Below are positions 33,025 to 41,710 of a stretch of 64,000 bases of DNA, in pieces (position 1 is the stretch's first letter; every line of letters starts with the position of its first letter). A program made the position numbers and the translations under genes. The notes below the pieces were generated by a model. It had not been told where the DNA came from. It did not search any database and worked only from the letters and a program-made list of their open reading frames with translations. The DNA comes from Streptomyces mirabilis (GTDB lineage: Bacteria; Actinomycetota; Actinomycetes; Streptomycetales; Streptomycetaceae): NCBI RefSeq assembly GCF_039503195.1, contig NZ_JBCJKP010000001.1, forward strand, positions 9,920,001 to 9,984,000, written 5' to 3'.

Positions 33025-36000
33025 ATGAGAGACATGAACAACAGGTGGCGCCCCGGGATCCGTCCTCCCCGGCCTCGGCATACGGCGGCGGCCGCCGCCC
33101 TCGTGGCGCTCGTGGCCGGTCTGACCGCCGCCCCCGGCGCCGCTCAGGACCTCGGCCCGCACAGCGGGCGAACGGAAGCCATCGCGCAGACCGGCGCGGC
33201 CCGGTCGCCGATCATCTCCCGGCATCAGCTCACCCTGATCACCGGCGACCGCGTCACGCTGGAGACGGACACTTCGGGCAAGCAGAGTGTCTCGGTCGAG
33301 CCCGCCGAGGGCCGCGAACGAGTCGCGTTCATCAAGCGCCAGGCCGGTCGCGACTGGACGGTCATACCCGCCGACACGCTCCCGCTGCTCGCGACGGGCC
33401 GCCTCGACAAGGCGCTGTTCAACGTCTCCGCCCTGATCCGGGGCAAGTACGCGCAGCGGTCGAGCCTGCCGCTGATCGTCGAGTACGCCGGGGACGCGGG
33501 CACGGCCCGGCGCCAGCTGACCGCCGCCGGTGCCGACACCGTCCGCCCCATCGGCGGGACCTCCTTCGCGACCCTCGGCGAACACCGCGCGGACGCCGCC
33601 GGTTTCTGGAAGGGCATCGCCCCCGGCCGGGCGGACGCCACGTCCTTCGGAGCGGGTGTCCGCCGGGTCTGGCTGGACGGGCACTCCAGGATCCAGCTCG
33701 ACAGCACGGTGCCGCGCATCGGCGCCCCGCACGCCTGGGAGAAGGGCTACACCGGCACCGGCGTCAAGGTCGCCGTGCTCGACACCGGTTACGACCCCAA
33801 CCACCCGGACCTCAAGGGCCTCGTCACCGAGTCCGCGAACTTCACCACCGAGCCGAACACCGACGACCTGAACGGCCACGGCACCCACGTGACCTCCACG
33901 GTGGCCGGTTCCGGCGCGGCCTCCGACGGCAAGTACAAGGGTGTGGCACCCGGTGTGCAGATCCTCTCCGGCAAGGTGTGCACCGCGGACGGCAACTGCG
34001 ACAACTCCGACATCGTCGAGGGCCTGGCCTGGGCCGCCCAGCACGGCGCCAAGGTGATCAACCTCAGCCTGGGCGACACGGACACCCCGGAGACCGACGC
34101 CCTTGAGGCCATGGTCGAGACCGTGACCCGTGACTACGGCACGCTGGTCGTGGCCGCGGCCGGCAACAGTGGTCCCGGCAAGGTCTCCTCGCCCGCCTCC
34201 GACGACCGGGCGCTGGCCGTCGGCGCGGCCGAGGAGGACGACGACCTCGCCGTCTTCAGCTCGGTCGGCCCGCGGGTGGGCGACTCCGGCCTCAAGCCGG
34301 ACATCATCGCCCCGGGCGTCAACGTCGTCGCCGCGAGGGCGGGCGGCACCACCGCCGACGACGGCTATGTCGCGATGAGCGGCACGTCCATGGCCACGCC
34401 CCATGTGACCGGAGCCGCCGCCCTCCTGTTCCAGCAGCACCCCGACTGGACGGCGGAGCAGGTCAAGCGCCAGCTGATGCAGTCGGCGACCGGCGCCAAG
34501 GAGCACGGCGCGTACTTCCAGGGCGCCGGACGCGTCGACGTCGCCCGGGCGGTCGACCAGGACGTCACCGCCGACACCACCGCACTGGACTTCGGGCTGA
34601 TCCGCTGGACGGACGGCAAGCGTCCCCCGGTGACCAAGACCATCACCTACCGCAACCCGGGCGCCGCGCCGGTCACCCTTCAGCTGAAGGACAACCCGAG
34701 CAGCGGTAAGAAGGACGTGCCCGCTCCCGCCGGCCTGTTCCGGCTCAGCGCCGACACGGTCACCGTGCCCGCGCACGGAACGGCGGCCGTCACCCTCACC
34801 GCGACCCCGGAAGCCACCACGACGTACGCCGCCTACAGCGGTGTGGTGACCGCGAGCACCGCGGACAACCAGGTGTCGGTGCGCGTCCCGTTCGGCATGG
34901 ACGTCGAGCAGCCGTCCTACGACCTGCGCATCGGCATGAAGAGCCGTACGGGCGCCGCCCCCGACAACGCCTACCTGTTGGTCAACTCGGCCGACGGCAA
35001 GGCGTACGAGGTCGAGGCGCTCGGCAAGAGCAGCACGGTGGTGCGGTTGCCGAAGGACACCTACTCGGTGAGCGGCTTCTACTTCGACGCCTCCTTCACC
35101 GAGGGCACCATCGTCGGTGTGCCGAAGGTCGTGATGAGCGCCGACCGGCAGGTGACCATCGACGCCAGGGAGGCGAAGCCCGTCACGGTGTCGGCACCGA
35201 GCCGCTCCGCACGCATCATGTCGGCCGAGATCGGCACGATCAGCATGGCCGACCAGCTTCTCTCGGTCACCATGTACAACGCGATCGGCACGGACCACAT
35301 CGACGGCGTGTACGCGGTGCCGACGGCCCAGTTCAAGGACTCGAAGTTCACCTACCTGGTCACCAGCGTCTGGGGCGACCCGGCGGGCGCGGACGGAAAC
35401 CCCGCCTCGGTCTACTACCTCACGCGACCGGTGCACGGCGCCATCCCGGCGGACCCCGCCTACAACCCCCGCAAGTCGGAGCTGGCCAGGGTGAACACCA
35501 CGTTCGCCGCCACCACGCCGGGAACCACGGCCACGCGCATCGTGTGGACGTACGTCGGCAACGTCCGCTTCAGTGGACGGGCGATGGAGGGGATTCCGGT
35601 CCCGGCCCGGCGCGTCGACTATTTCTCGGCGGCCGACGGCGTGCGCTGGCAGACCGCCTTCGACCAGAACAGCTTCCTCGACCCGAACGCGCACGGGCAG
35701 AGCTACCTCAGCGACCTGCACGGCTACAAGGCCGGCTCCCAGGTCGAGGAGCGCTGGAACGGCGGGATCCAGGCCGTGGGCCTGTCGTCCCAGATGGCCG
35801 CCTTCCGAGAGGGCGACACGATGTACCGGCCCTTCCAGTCGGCCGCGAACGGCAACCTCGACCTGGTGGCCGACACCACGTCCGGCCTGCCCGAGGTGAA
35901 GCTGTGGCGCAACGGCGAGCTGGTGTCCCAGGACTGGAGCATGAGCGACGTCCCGGCCGACGCCACCCCCGCCGACTACCGTCTGACGGTCGAGCACAAC

Positions 36001-36411
36001 CGTGACATGGCCCCCAGCTCCGTCTCCACGAGTGTGCGGGCGGAATGGCGGTTCCGGTCGCAGACCACGGCGACCCGGCAGGCGCTGCCGCTGTACGCGG
36101 TCCGTATGTCGCCGAAGCTGGACGAGTGGAACCGGGCCGAGGCCGGCCGCAAGCTCGACATCCCGGTCCTGATCCAGCGGACGGCCGGCGCCCCGGCGTC
36201 GCCCATCCGCGTCTTCACCACCGAGGTCTCCTTCGACGAGGGGAAGTCCTGGCAGTCGGTGCGGGTCAAGGGCTCCGGCATGGAGCGCACCGTGACCGTG
36301 GAGCACCCGCGCCGCGCCGCGGGCGGCTCGGTCAGCCTGCGCGTGAACGTCGAGGACGCGGCGGGCAACTCCTTCAAGGAGACCGTCATCAAGGGCTACC
36401 TGCTCAAGTAG
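33025..36411 (+). CDS. Large secreted S8 subtilisin-like protease
   Basis: This 1128-residue protein has an N-terminal signal sequence (hydrophobic AAAAALVALVAGLTAAPGAA), a propeptide (HQLTLITGDRVTLETD) and an S8 catalytic domain with D253 (VLDTGYD), H285 (NGHGTHVTS) and S455 (SGTSMATPH). Long C-terminal beta-rich regions follow. It is a paralogue of the upstream subtilase but lacks an obvious PA domain. The start is uncertain: ATG 33025, ATG 33034 and TTG 33001 are in frame and none has a good ribosome-binding site. It is an exported endopeptidase with an intact triad. Confidence 0.92.
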   Translation: MRDMNNRWRPGIRPPRPRHTAAAAALVALVAGLTAAPGAAQDLGPHSGRTEAIAQTGAARSPIISRHQLTLITGDRVTLETDTSGKQSVSVEPAEGRERVAFIKRQAGRDWTVIPADTLPLLATGRLDKALFNVSALIRGKYAQRSSLPLIVEYAGDAGTARRQLTAAGADTVRPIGGTSFATLGEHRADAAGFWKGIAPGRADATSFGAGVRRVWLDGHSRIQLDSTVPRIGAPHAWEKGYTGTGVKVAVLDTGYDPNHPDLKGLVTESANFTTEPNTDDLNGHGTHVTSTVAGSGAASDGKYKGVAPGVQILSGKVCTADGNCDNSDIVEGLAWAAQHGAKVINLSLGDTDTPETDALEAMVETVTRDYGTLVVAAAGNSGPGKVSSPASDDRALAVGAAEEDDDLAVFSSVGPRVGDSGLKPDIIAPGVNVVAARAGGTTADDGYVAMSGTSMATPHVTGAAALLFQQHPDWTAEQVKRQLMQSATGAKEHGAYFQGAGRVDVARAVDQDVTADTTALDFGLIRWTDGKRPPVTKTITYRNPGAAPVTLQLKDNPSSGKKDVPAPAGLFRLSADTVTVPAHGTAAVTLTATPEATTTYAAYSGVVTASTADNQVSVRVPFGMDVEQPSYDLRIGMKSRTGAAPDNAYLLVNSADGKAYEVEALGKSSTVVRLPKDTYSVSGFYFDASFTEGTIVGVPKVVMSADRQVTIDAREAKPVTVSAPSRSARIMSAEIGTISMADQLLSVTMYNAIGTDHIDGVYAVPTAQFKDSKFTYLVTSVWGDPAGADGNPASVYYLTRPVHGAIPADPAYNPRKSELARVNTTFAATTPGTTATRIVWTYVGNVRFSGRAMEGIPVPARRVDYFSAADGVRWQTAFDQNSFLDPNAHGQSYLSDLHGYKAGSQVEERWNGGIQAVGLSSQMAAFREGDTMYRPFQSAANGNLDLVADTTSGLPEVKLWRNGELVSQDWSMSDVPADATPADYRLTVEHNRDMAPSSVSTSVRAEWRFRSQTTATRQALPLYAVRMSPKLDEWNRAEAGRKLDIPVLIQRTAGAPASPIRVFTTEVSFDEGKSWQSVRVKGSGMERTVTVEHPRRAAGGSVSLRVNVEDAAGNSFKETVIKGYLLK

Positions 36412-36494
36412 CCGCCTTCACGGAGTCGTCACGCCCTCGAGGCGCTGCTTCCGCGAGTAGCGGCAGCCCGGCCGCAGCGGCCGGACGAACGGGG

Positions 36495-36528
36495 ACAGGG
36501 CCCGCCGGACACGTCCGGCGGGCCCTGT
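36495..36528. terminator. Bidirectional terminator after the second subtilase
   Basis: ACAGGGCCCGCCGGAC pairs with GTCCGGCGGGCCCTGT, a 16-bp perfect stem with a 2-base tip, between the subtilase and the convergent regulator gene. Confidence 0.85.
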
Positions 36529-36555
36529 TCGTGTGCGGTGCGGCGTCCGCCCTGC

Positions 36556-37554
36556 TCAGAGCCAGTCGCGGCGCGCCGCGTGCCAGCCCAGCTGCATACG
36601 GGTCGCGACGCCCGCCAGACTCATCAGGCCCTGGATGCGCCGCTGGACGGTGCGCTTGCTGACCCGCAGCTGTCCGGCTATCGCCTCGTCCGTCATGCCG
36701 GCGACCATCAGGGAGAGCAGGTGCCGGTCCTCCCCGACCGGCGAGGCGGCATCCGTGGTGCCGGCGCCACCGATCTGGCCCTCCTCGGTCACCCGGAGCG
36801 GGGCACCGATCTCCCAGTGGTGTTCGAACAGGGCGATGAGCGCGTCCAGCAGGCTGCTCTCCCGCACCACCGCGGCCCGCAGTTCCCGGGGGTTGCGGGA
36901 CGTGCCCGAGGCGGCCAGCGGCAGGATGGCCACCGAGCGGTCGGCGATCGCCATCCGCAGCGGCAGCAGAGGCACCGCCCGGGCGACCTCTCCGGCGCAC
37001 ACGCCCTTGACGACATAGTCCACCGAGTCGGGGTCGTCGAAGTACGCCTGTTCGTACAGGGCTCTGTAGAGCACGCCCCGGTCCAGCGCGTCGAACTCCT
37101 CCTGATTGCTCTCCGGGGACATGGCCACGTACTGGGCCTTCACGAACCACATCATCTCGCGGCCGGCGCCGTGCTGGAGCTGGCGCAGATGCTGGCGCAG
37201 TGCCGCAGCGCCGGTGATGATCTCGACGGCCTCGTCCGTGCTCCGGGCCCATGCGCTGCGGCGGTGTGTCTCCGCAAGTTCGTAGACGGCGGCCCGGGTC
37301 TGTTCCAGGGCGTCGAAGTGGCGTTGGAGCCGGGGCATAAGGGCCACCTGCGGCGGCACGGCCGTGAACCATTCGGGACTGTCCTCGACCGCCGACGCCA
37401 GGCCCTTGTGCTCCAGCGCGCGCAGCAGCAGCCGCGCGGTCACGTCGTCGAGGGCCGAGCGGCCGGCGATGTCCTGAGCGGACGCCGTCCCGGTGGCGAC
37501 CAGAAGGCGGTACACCTCGCTCTCGTCGGCCGTCAGGCCCACCGTCTCCAGCAT
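36556..37554 (-). CDS. TrmB/LuxR-type helix-turn-helix regulator
   Basis: This 332-residue protein has a TrmB-like winged helix-turn-helix at the N-terminus (about 5-70: LTADESEVYRLLVATGTASA). A middle sensor-like region (90-250) follows, and a C-terminal LuxR-type helix-turn-helix (about 270-325: MVAGMTDEAIAGQLRVSKRT then VQRRIQGLMSL). This two-ended architecture is common in Streptomyces; ligand and targets are unknown. The ATG at 37554 has GAAAGGTGG just upstream. It is not obviously linked to an operon. Confidence 0.87.
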   Translation of the reverse strand: MLETVGLTADESEVYRLLVATGTASAQDIAGRSALDDVTARLLLRALEHKGLASAVEDSPEWFTAVPPQVALMPRLQRHFDALEQTRAAVYELAETHRRSAWARSTDEAVEIITGAAALRQHLRQLQHGAGREMMWFVKAQYVAMSPESNQEEFDALDRGVLYRALYEQAYFDDPDSVDYVVKGVCAGEVARAVPLLPLRMAIADRSVAILPLAASGTSRNPRELRAAVVRESSLLDALIALFEHHWEIGAPLRVTEEGQIGGAGTTDAASPVGEDRHLLSLMVAGMTDEAIAGQLRVSKRTVQRRIQGLMSLAGVATRMQLGWHAARRDWL

Positions 37555-37731
37555 GTCGCCACCTTTCTCACCATCCGGGCCGCCTCCGGCCGGGTTTCCG
37601 CGGGGGAACGCGCTCGTCCCGGCGGATGATTCCACCAGCCCCGGTCGGCCTCCGTGTCCTGGCCGTGGAGGATGACGTGGGCGCCGTTGATCATGCCGGA
37701 CCTTCGTTTCGCCGAGGTGGGGCCGTTCGGT

Positions 37732-38211
37732 CTACGGGGTCGTCACCGGACCCGACCGGTCCCAGCCGGGTACGAGGTCGTCCCGGTGGACATCTTCCCC
37801 GTGGACCCGCTCGCCGCAGGTCTCGCACACCGTGTGGGTGACGAGTTCGTGATCCCGGTGCCGGATCCGGCCGGGCGGTGCGGTGACGACCCAGCGGTCG
37901 CCCCAGCCGATCAGCTCGCGGGTGATGGCCCCCAGATCGCGTCCGGCCTCCGTCAGGTAGTAGCCGCTGTAGCGGGCGTCGTCCGGCAGCGGGCGCCGTT
38001 CGAGGACGCCGCTCTCCACCAGGGCCTTCAGGCGCGCGGCGAGCCGGTCCGTGGGAGCGCCGGTGTTCCTGGCGATCTGCCGGAAGCGGTGGTTGCCGAG
38101 CATGACCTCGCGGATCGCCGGCAGGGCCCAGCGGTCACCGATGATCTGGAGGGCCGCGGCGAGGGAGCACGGGCGCCCCGCCATGTCCCGGGGGTCGATG
38201 CGTGTGGTCAT
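37732..38211 (-). CDS. HxlR family transcriptional regulator
   Basis: This 159-residue protein has a winged helix-turn-helix of the HxlR/MarR-like type (LAAALQIIGDRWALPAIREV, FRQIARNTGAPTDRLAARLK, YSGYYLTEAGRDL). A C-terminal extension contains CETCGE, perhaps a metal or redox site. Members respond to aldehydes, quinones or other electrophiles. It is divergent from the MFS exporter with a palindrome between them, so it probably represses the exporter. Confidence 0.9.
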   Translation of the reverse strand: MTTRIDPRDMAGRPCSLAAALQIIGDRWALPAIREVMLGNHRFRQIARNTGAPTDRLAARLKALVESGVLERRPLPDDARYSGYYLTEAGRDLGAITRELIGWGDRWVVTAPPGRIRHRDHELVTHTVCETCGERVHGEDVHRDDLVPGWDRSGPVTTP

Positions 38212-38236
38212 TGTCCCAGTATCACCCGGCAGGGTT

Positions 38237-38250
38237 TGATTTCCAAATCA
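38237..38250. promoter_or_regulatory. Palindromic operator between hxlR and MFS genes
   Basis: TGATTT-CC-AAATCA: perfect 6-bp arms in an AT-rich island inside the 59-bp divergent spacer, 21 bases before the MFS start. This is the likely HxlR binding site. Confidence 0.65.
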
Positions 38251-38270
38251 CCCTGTGCTTGGGTTGCGCC

Positions 38271-39734
38271 ATGTCCATGCTGCTTCGATTGTCAAAGCAC
38301 CCTCGGGCGGCCGCCACAGTCGTCCTGGTGGCCGTCTTCATGACCAACCTGGATCTGCTGATCGTCAACGTCGCGCTGCCCGCCGTGGGAGAGGACTTCT
38401 CCGCAGGCGGCGGCGCGGCGGGCCTCGGATCGCTGTCCTGGGTCCTCAACGCCTACGCGATCACCTTCGCCGCGCTGCTGGTGGTGGCCGGGCGCGCCGG
38501 GGACCGCGTAGGGCAACGGCCGGTGTTCCTCGCCGGGATCGCCGTCTTCACGCTCGCGTCGCTTGGCTGTGCCCTGGCCCCGAACCTGGGAACCCTCATC
38601 GTGGCCCGGGTGGTGCAGGCCGTAGGGGCGTCGGCCCAGATCCCGACCTCCCTGGCCCTGCTTCTGGCGGCGGTGCCGGCCGAGCGCCGCACCCAAGCCA
38701 CCCGCGGCTGGGCCGGGGTCGGCGGACTCGCCGCGGCCGCCGGGCCCGTCGCCGGTGGCCTGCTGACCGAGGTGGACTGGCGGTGGGTCTTCGCCGTCAA
38801 CCTGCCCATCGGCATCGCGGCGCTCGTCGTCGGCCGATCCGCGCTGCCGAAGCCGGCCGCGCGGGAGACCGGGCCGCTGCCCGACCTCCTCGGCGCCCTG
38901 CTGGTCCTCGTCTCGATCGCGTCGCTGTCCGGGGCGCTGGTGCAGGCACCCGACCAGGGCTGGACGAGCGGCGAGACCCCACTGCTGCTGGCCGTCGCCG
39001 TGATCGGCGGCGCCGCGTTCGTGCTCCGGTCCCTGCGGCACCCCCGTCCGCTGTTCGAGCTGGACCTGCTGCGGCTGCCGCGCTTCGGTGCGGCGAACGC
39101 GGGCAGCCTCCTGTTCGGCGTGGCCTTCTCGATCATGCTGCTGTCGAACGTGCTGTGGTGTCAGGAGGTCTGGCACTGGAGCGCGCTGCGCACCGGTCTC
39201 GCCCTGGCCCCCGGCCCCGCGCTCGTGCCCGTCGTCACCGTGCTGACCTCCCGCGCCGCGCAGCGCTTCGGGCAGGGACCGCTGATCGCGGCGGGCGGTG
39301 TGCTGTTCGCCGGTGGCATGGTCTGGTTCGCGATCTTCGCGTCGGTCACACCGGACTACGTGAGTGAGCTGCTGCCCAGCCAGCTGCTGACCGGTGCGGG
39401 AGTGGGCCTGGCACTGGGCACACTGGTGGCCGCCGGCGTGTACGCGGTACCGGGACACCGTGCGGCGACCGGGTCGGCGCTGGTCAACTCAGTGCGCCAG
39501 ATCTCCGCCACGATAGGCGTCGCCGTCCTGGTCGCGGTCGTCGGCTCCCATGTCGACGCCACCTCGCACCACGACTTCCGGGTCGTCTGGTACACAGCCG
39601 CGGCGCTGAGCCTGGGGACCTCGGCGGTCGGGGCGCAGCTCAGCCGAGGGCGGGGCCAGGGCCCCGAGCGGACGGGACCCGCCACGCCGAAGGAAGCCGA
39701 GGCGACGGGGCGGGCTCTGCCGCAGACACTCTGA
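38271..39734 (+). CDS. MFS drug-efflux transporter (DHA2-like)
   Basis: This 487-residue protein has about 14 hydrophobic segments. It shows the MFS motif A-like GRAGDRVGQRPVFLAG after helix 2, motif C-like GVGGLAAAAGPVAGGLL in helix 5, and the LDLLIVNVALPAV start typical of the DHA2 (EmrB/QacA) group. It exports drugs or toxic metabolites using the proton gradient. The divergent HxlR regulator probably controls it. The start ATG gives MSMLLRLSKHP just before helix 1. Confidence 0.9.
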   Translation: MSMLLRLSKHPRAAATVVLVAVFMTNLDLLIVNVALPAVGEDFSAGGGAAGLGSLSWVLNAYAITFAALLVVAGRAGDRVGQRPVFLAGIAVFTLASLGCALAPNLGTLIVARVVQAVGASAQIPTSLALLLAAVPAERRTQATRGWAGVGGLAAAAGPVAGGLLTEVDWRWVFAVNLPIGIAALVVGRSALPKPAARETGPLPDLLGALLVLVSIASLSGALVQAPDQGWTSGETPLLLAVAVIGGAAFVLRSLRHPRPLFELDLLRLPRFGAANAGSLLFGVAFSIMLLSNVLWCQEVWHWSALRTGLALAPGPALVPVVTVLTSRAAQRFGQGPLIAAGGVLFAGGMVWFAIFASVTPDYVSELLPSQLLTGAGVGLALGTLVAAGVYAVPGHRAATGSALVNSVRQISATIGVAVLVAVVGSHVDATSHHDFRVVWYTAAALSLGTSAVGAQLSRGRGQGPERTGPATPKEAEATGRALPQTL

Positions 39735-40020
39735 CCGGCCGCTGCCCGGCGCGCGAGAGCTGTTCGCCGCCCGGGACGCCGGACGGGCGAGCAGCAGATG
39801 GTGCCTCGCACGTGCACTGGGGCACGCCACCTGCGGGACGGAGGCGGACGGGCCCACGGCCTTGGGATCGCCTTCACCGACGTGGGGTTCGCCGACTGCT
39901 CCAGCGATCGAGTGAGGCGCAAGCACACTGGCACAGCCTGCCGAGCCGGTCGCCGACGGGAGGGTCCTGTTGGCCGCAGCAAGCAACGGAGCACGGTCAG
40001 TGGTAGGTGCCGCCGGGCGC
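39735..40020. other. Non-coding stretch
   Basis: No supportable gene was found. Short protein-like pieces occur in several frames (for example VADGRVLLAAASNGARSVVG near 39950-40010), which suggests further gene debris joined to the SUKH pseudogene, but no family could be named. Confidence 0.3.
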
Positions 40021-40371
40021 ATGACGGACACCACGGCACTCGACTGGCGGTCCTTCATGCTCGGGTGGAGCGGGGAGTAGGCAGATTCCCTGCCGGACGG
40101 GGAGACGCGGGACGAGGATGACCCAACCGCCCGGCAAGCGCGGTGGCTGGGGGTTCCCGCCCGCGTCGGAGGAGCGGATCGCAGCCACGGAGGAGCGCCT
40201 CGGCCGACGGGTGCCCCGTCGTACCGGGAGTTCCTCGAGGTCGGCGACGGGTGGCGGCACGCGGGCGGGTTCGTGTGGCTGCCGGCGGGGACCGGGGACG
40301 CGCACGGGCACAACAACGTGCCGCCCTCGCCGATCACCACCCCGGAGGTACCGAGATGTGGACAGGCGTGA
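40021..40371 (+). pseudogene. SMI1/KNR4 (SUKH) family protein, multiply frameshifted
   Basis: The pieces read in order in different frames. MTDTTALDWRSFMLGWSGE comes from the ATG at 40021, then a stop. ADSLPDGETRDEDDPTARQA and RWLG follow in another frame. GWGFPPASEERIAATEERLG then leads to RRVP, and after a further shift YREFLEVGDGWRHAGGFVWL leads to PAGTGDAHGHN. Adding one C to the CCCC run near 40213 would restore VPPSYREF, the SUKH hallmark. SUKH proteins are often toxin-immunity proteins, but no toxin gene is nearby. At least three shifts mean it is dead or badly damaged. Confidence 0.75.
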
Positions 40372-40842
40372 AACCTCCTAGGGGCGACACCGAGACGCCA
40401 CCGGGCCGGGGTGTCCGACGGTGCCCGGCGCGGGCAGCGCCGTCATGCAGGGCGAGGGCAGGGACCCGGCCGGGGAAGGCCAGTTGCGTCGACGGCAGGG
40501 CTCGGCGCCGGTGCCGACGGCGGACCGTCCGGCGCAGTCACAGAGTGTCGGTCCGCGGGAAAGCATTCCACTGGCGATATCGATTTGTCCTGTTATCATC
40601 ACTACGTAGAGTTATGGCTCATCGCGTGGCTGTGAGCGTCCTTGTCGTGCAGCCCGTATGTGATGTTCGGGAACGAGAGCGTGCCGAGACGGCCGGCCCT
40701 GAAGGGGTGTCCCCGTGTGTGACCAGGTCTGAGCACATGACATTTCACTGTTTGTGCGGTTATTTCTTGATCGCCCTATCCTGATGCCATGCGGACTCGG
40801 GCAGTCGACGGCCGGTCCTGAGCCGGCGGGAAGCGGGCTTCC
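40372..40842. promoter_or_regulatory. Upstream region of the glycerol genes
   Basis: No gene is supported in this 471-bp stretch. An AT-rich island at 40570-40620 contains the palindrome CTACGTAG (40602-40609). GTTC-GG-GAAC (40665-40674) is a compact inverted repeat that could bind an IclR-type glycerol regulator, by analogy with GylR, although no such regulator gene is in the window. TATCCT at 40777-40782 is a -10 candidate for glpF. Confidence 0.35.
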
Positions 40843-41688
40843 ATGAGTGAGCGGTTTAGCAGGTCGGGGTTGATAGGCGAGCTGTCGGCCGAATTCGCGG
40901 GCACCATGATTCTCATCCTCTTCGGTTGCGGCGTGGTGGCCCAGGTGGTGGCCGGCGGAGCGCTCACGACTCCACCGGGCGGCCTCGGCAACCACGACAG
41001 CATCTCCTGGGCGTGGGGCATCGGCGTCACCATGGGTGTCTACGTCGCGGCACGGCTGAGCGGCGCGCATCTCAACCCCGCCGTGACCCTCGCCCTGGCC
41101 GCGTTCAAGGGTTTCCCGTGGAGCAAGGTGGCGCCCTACGCGCTGGCGCAGACGGCCGGCGCCTTCGTGGCGGCCCTCCTCGTGCGGTGGAACTACACCG
41201 AGGCACTGGCGAAGGCCGACCCCGGGCACACCCTCAAGACGCAGTTCGTGTTCTCCACGCTCCCCGCCAACGGCAACACGAACCTGCCGGTCTACGAGTG
41301 GGGCGCGTTTCGCGACCAGGTCATGGGCACCGCCATCCTGCTGCTGTTGATCCTGGCCATCACGGACCTGCTCAACACACCCCCCGGCGCCAACCTGGGC
41401 CCGTTCATCATCGGCCTGGTCGTCGTGGGCATCGGCATGGCCTGGGGCACCAACGCGGGCTACGCGATCAACCCGGCACGTGACTTCGGCCCCCGTCTGG
41501 CCAGTTTCCTCACGGGGTACGGCGGCGCATGGCGAGATCAGTACGGGAACTTCTACTTCTGGGTGCCGATCCTCGGTCCCCTGGTCGGCGGTCTGGTCGG
41601 CGCGGCCCTGTACAAGTTCTTCGTCGGCCGGTTCCTGCCGACGGCGGAGCCGGAGCCCCCGGGCCGCATCCCCGCTCCCAAGGACTGA
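40843..41688 (+). CDS. glpF: Glycerol uptake facilitator (MIP family aquaglyceroporin)
   Basis: This 281-residue protein has six membrane helices and two NPA half-helix motifs, HLNPAVT and [11 protein letters not shown]. The aspartate after the second NPA is characteristic of glycerol-conducting members. It lets glycerol diffuse through the membrane; trapping is by the kinase encoded 22 bases downstream. The assignment as GlpF rests on both the sequence and the linkage to glpK. The C-terminal tail is proline-rich and cytoplasmic. Confidence 0.93.
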   Translation: MSERFSRSGLIGELSAEFAGTMILILFGCGVVAQVVAGGALTTPPGGLGNHDSISWAWGIGVTMGVYVAARLSGAHLNPAVTLALAAFKGFPWSKVAPYALAQTAGAFVAALLVRWNYTEALAKADPGHTLKTQFVFSTLPANGNTNLPVYEWGAFRDQVMGTAILLLLILAITDLLNTPPGANLGPFIIGLVVVGIGMAWGTNAGYAINPARDFGPRLASFLTGYGGAWRDQYGNFYFWVPILGPLVGGLVGAALYKFFVGRFLPTAEPEPPGRIPAPKD

Positions 41689-41710
41689 CACCTACGAAAA
41701 GGTGGCCCCC

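Noticed and set aside
32914..36306. 1130-residue open frame antisense to the second subtilase
   Set aside because: Same reason: a mirror of an intact S8 protease gene with no family resemblance of its own.
39950..40012. WD40-like piece before the SUKH remnant
   Set aside because: A single motif-like stretch (DGRVLLAAASNG) is too short to support a repeat protein.
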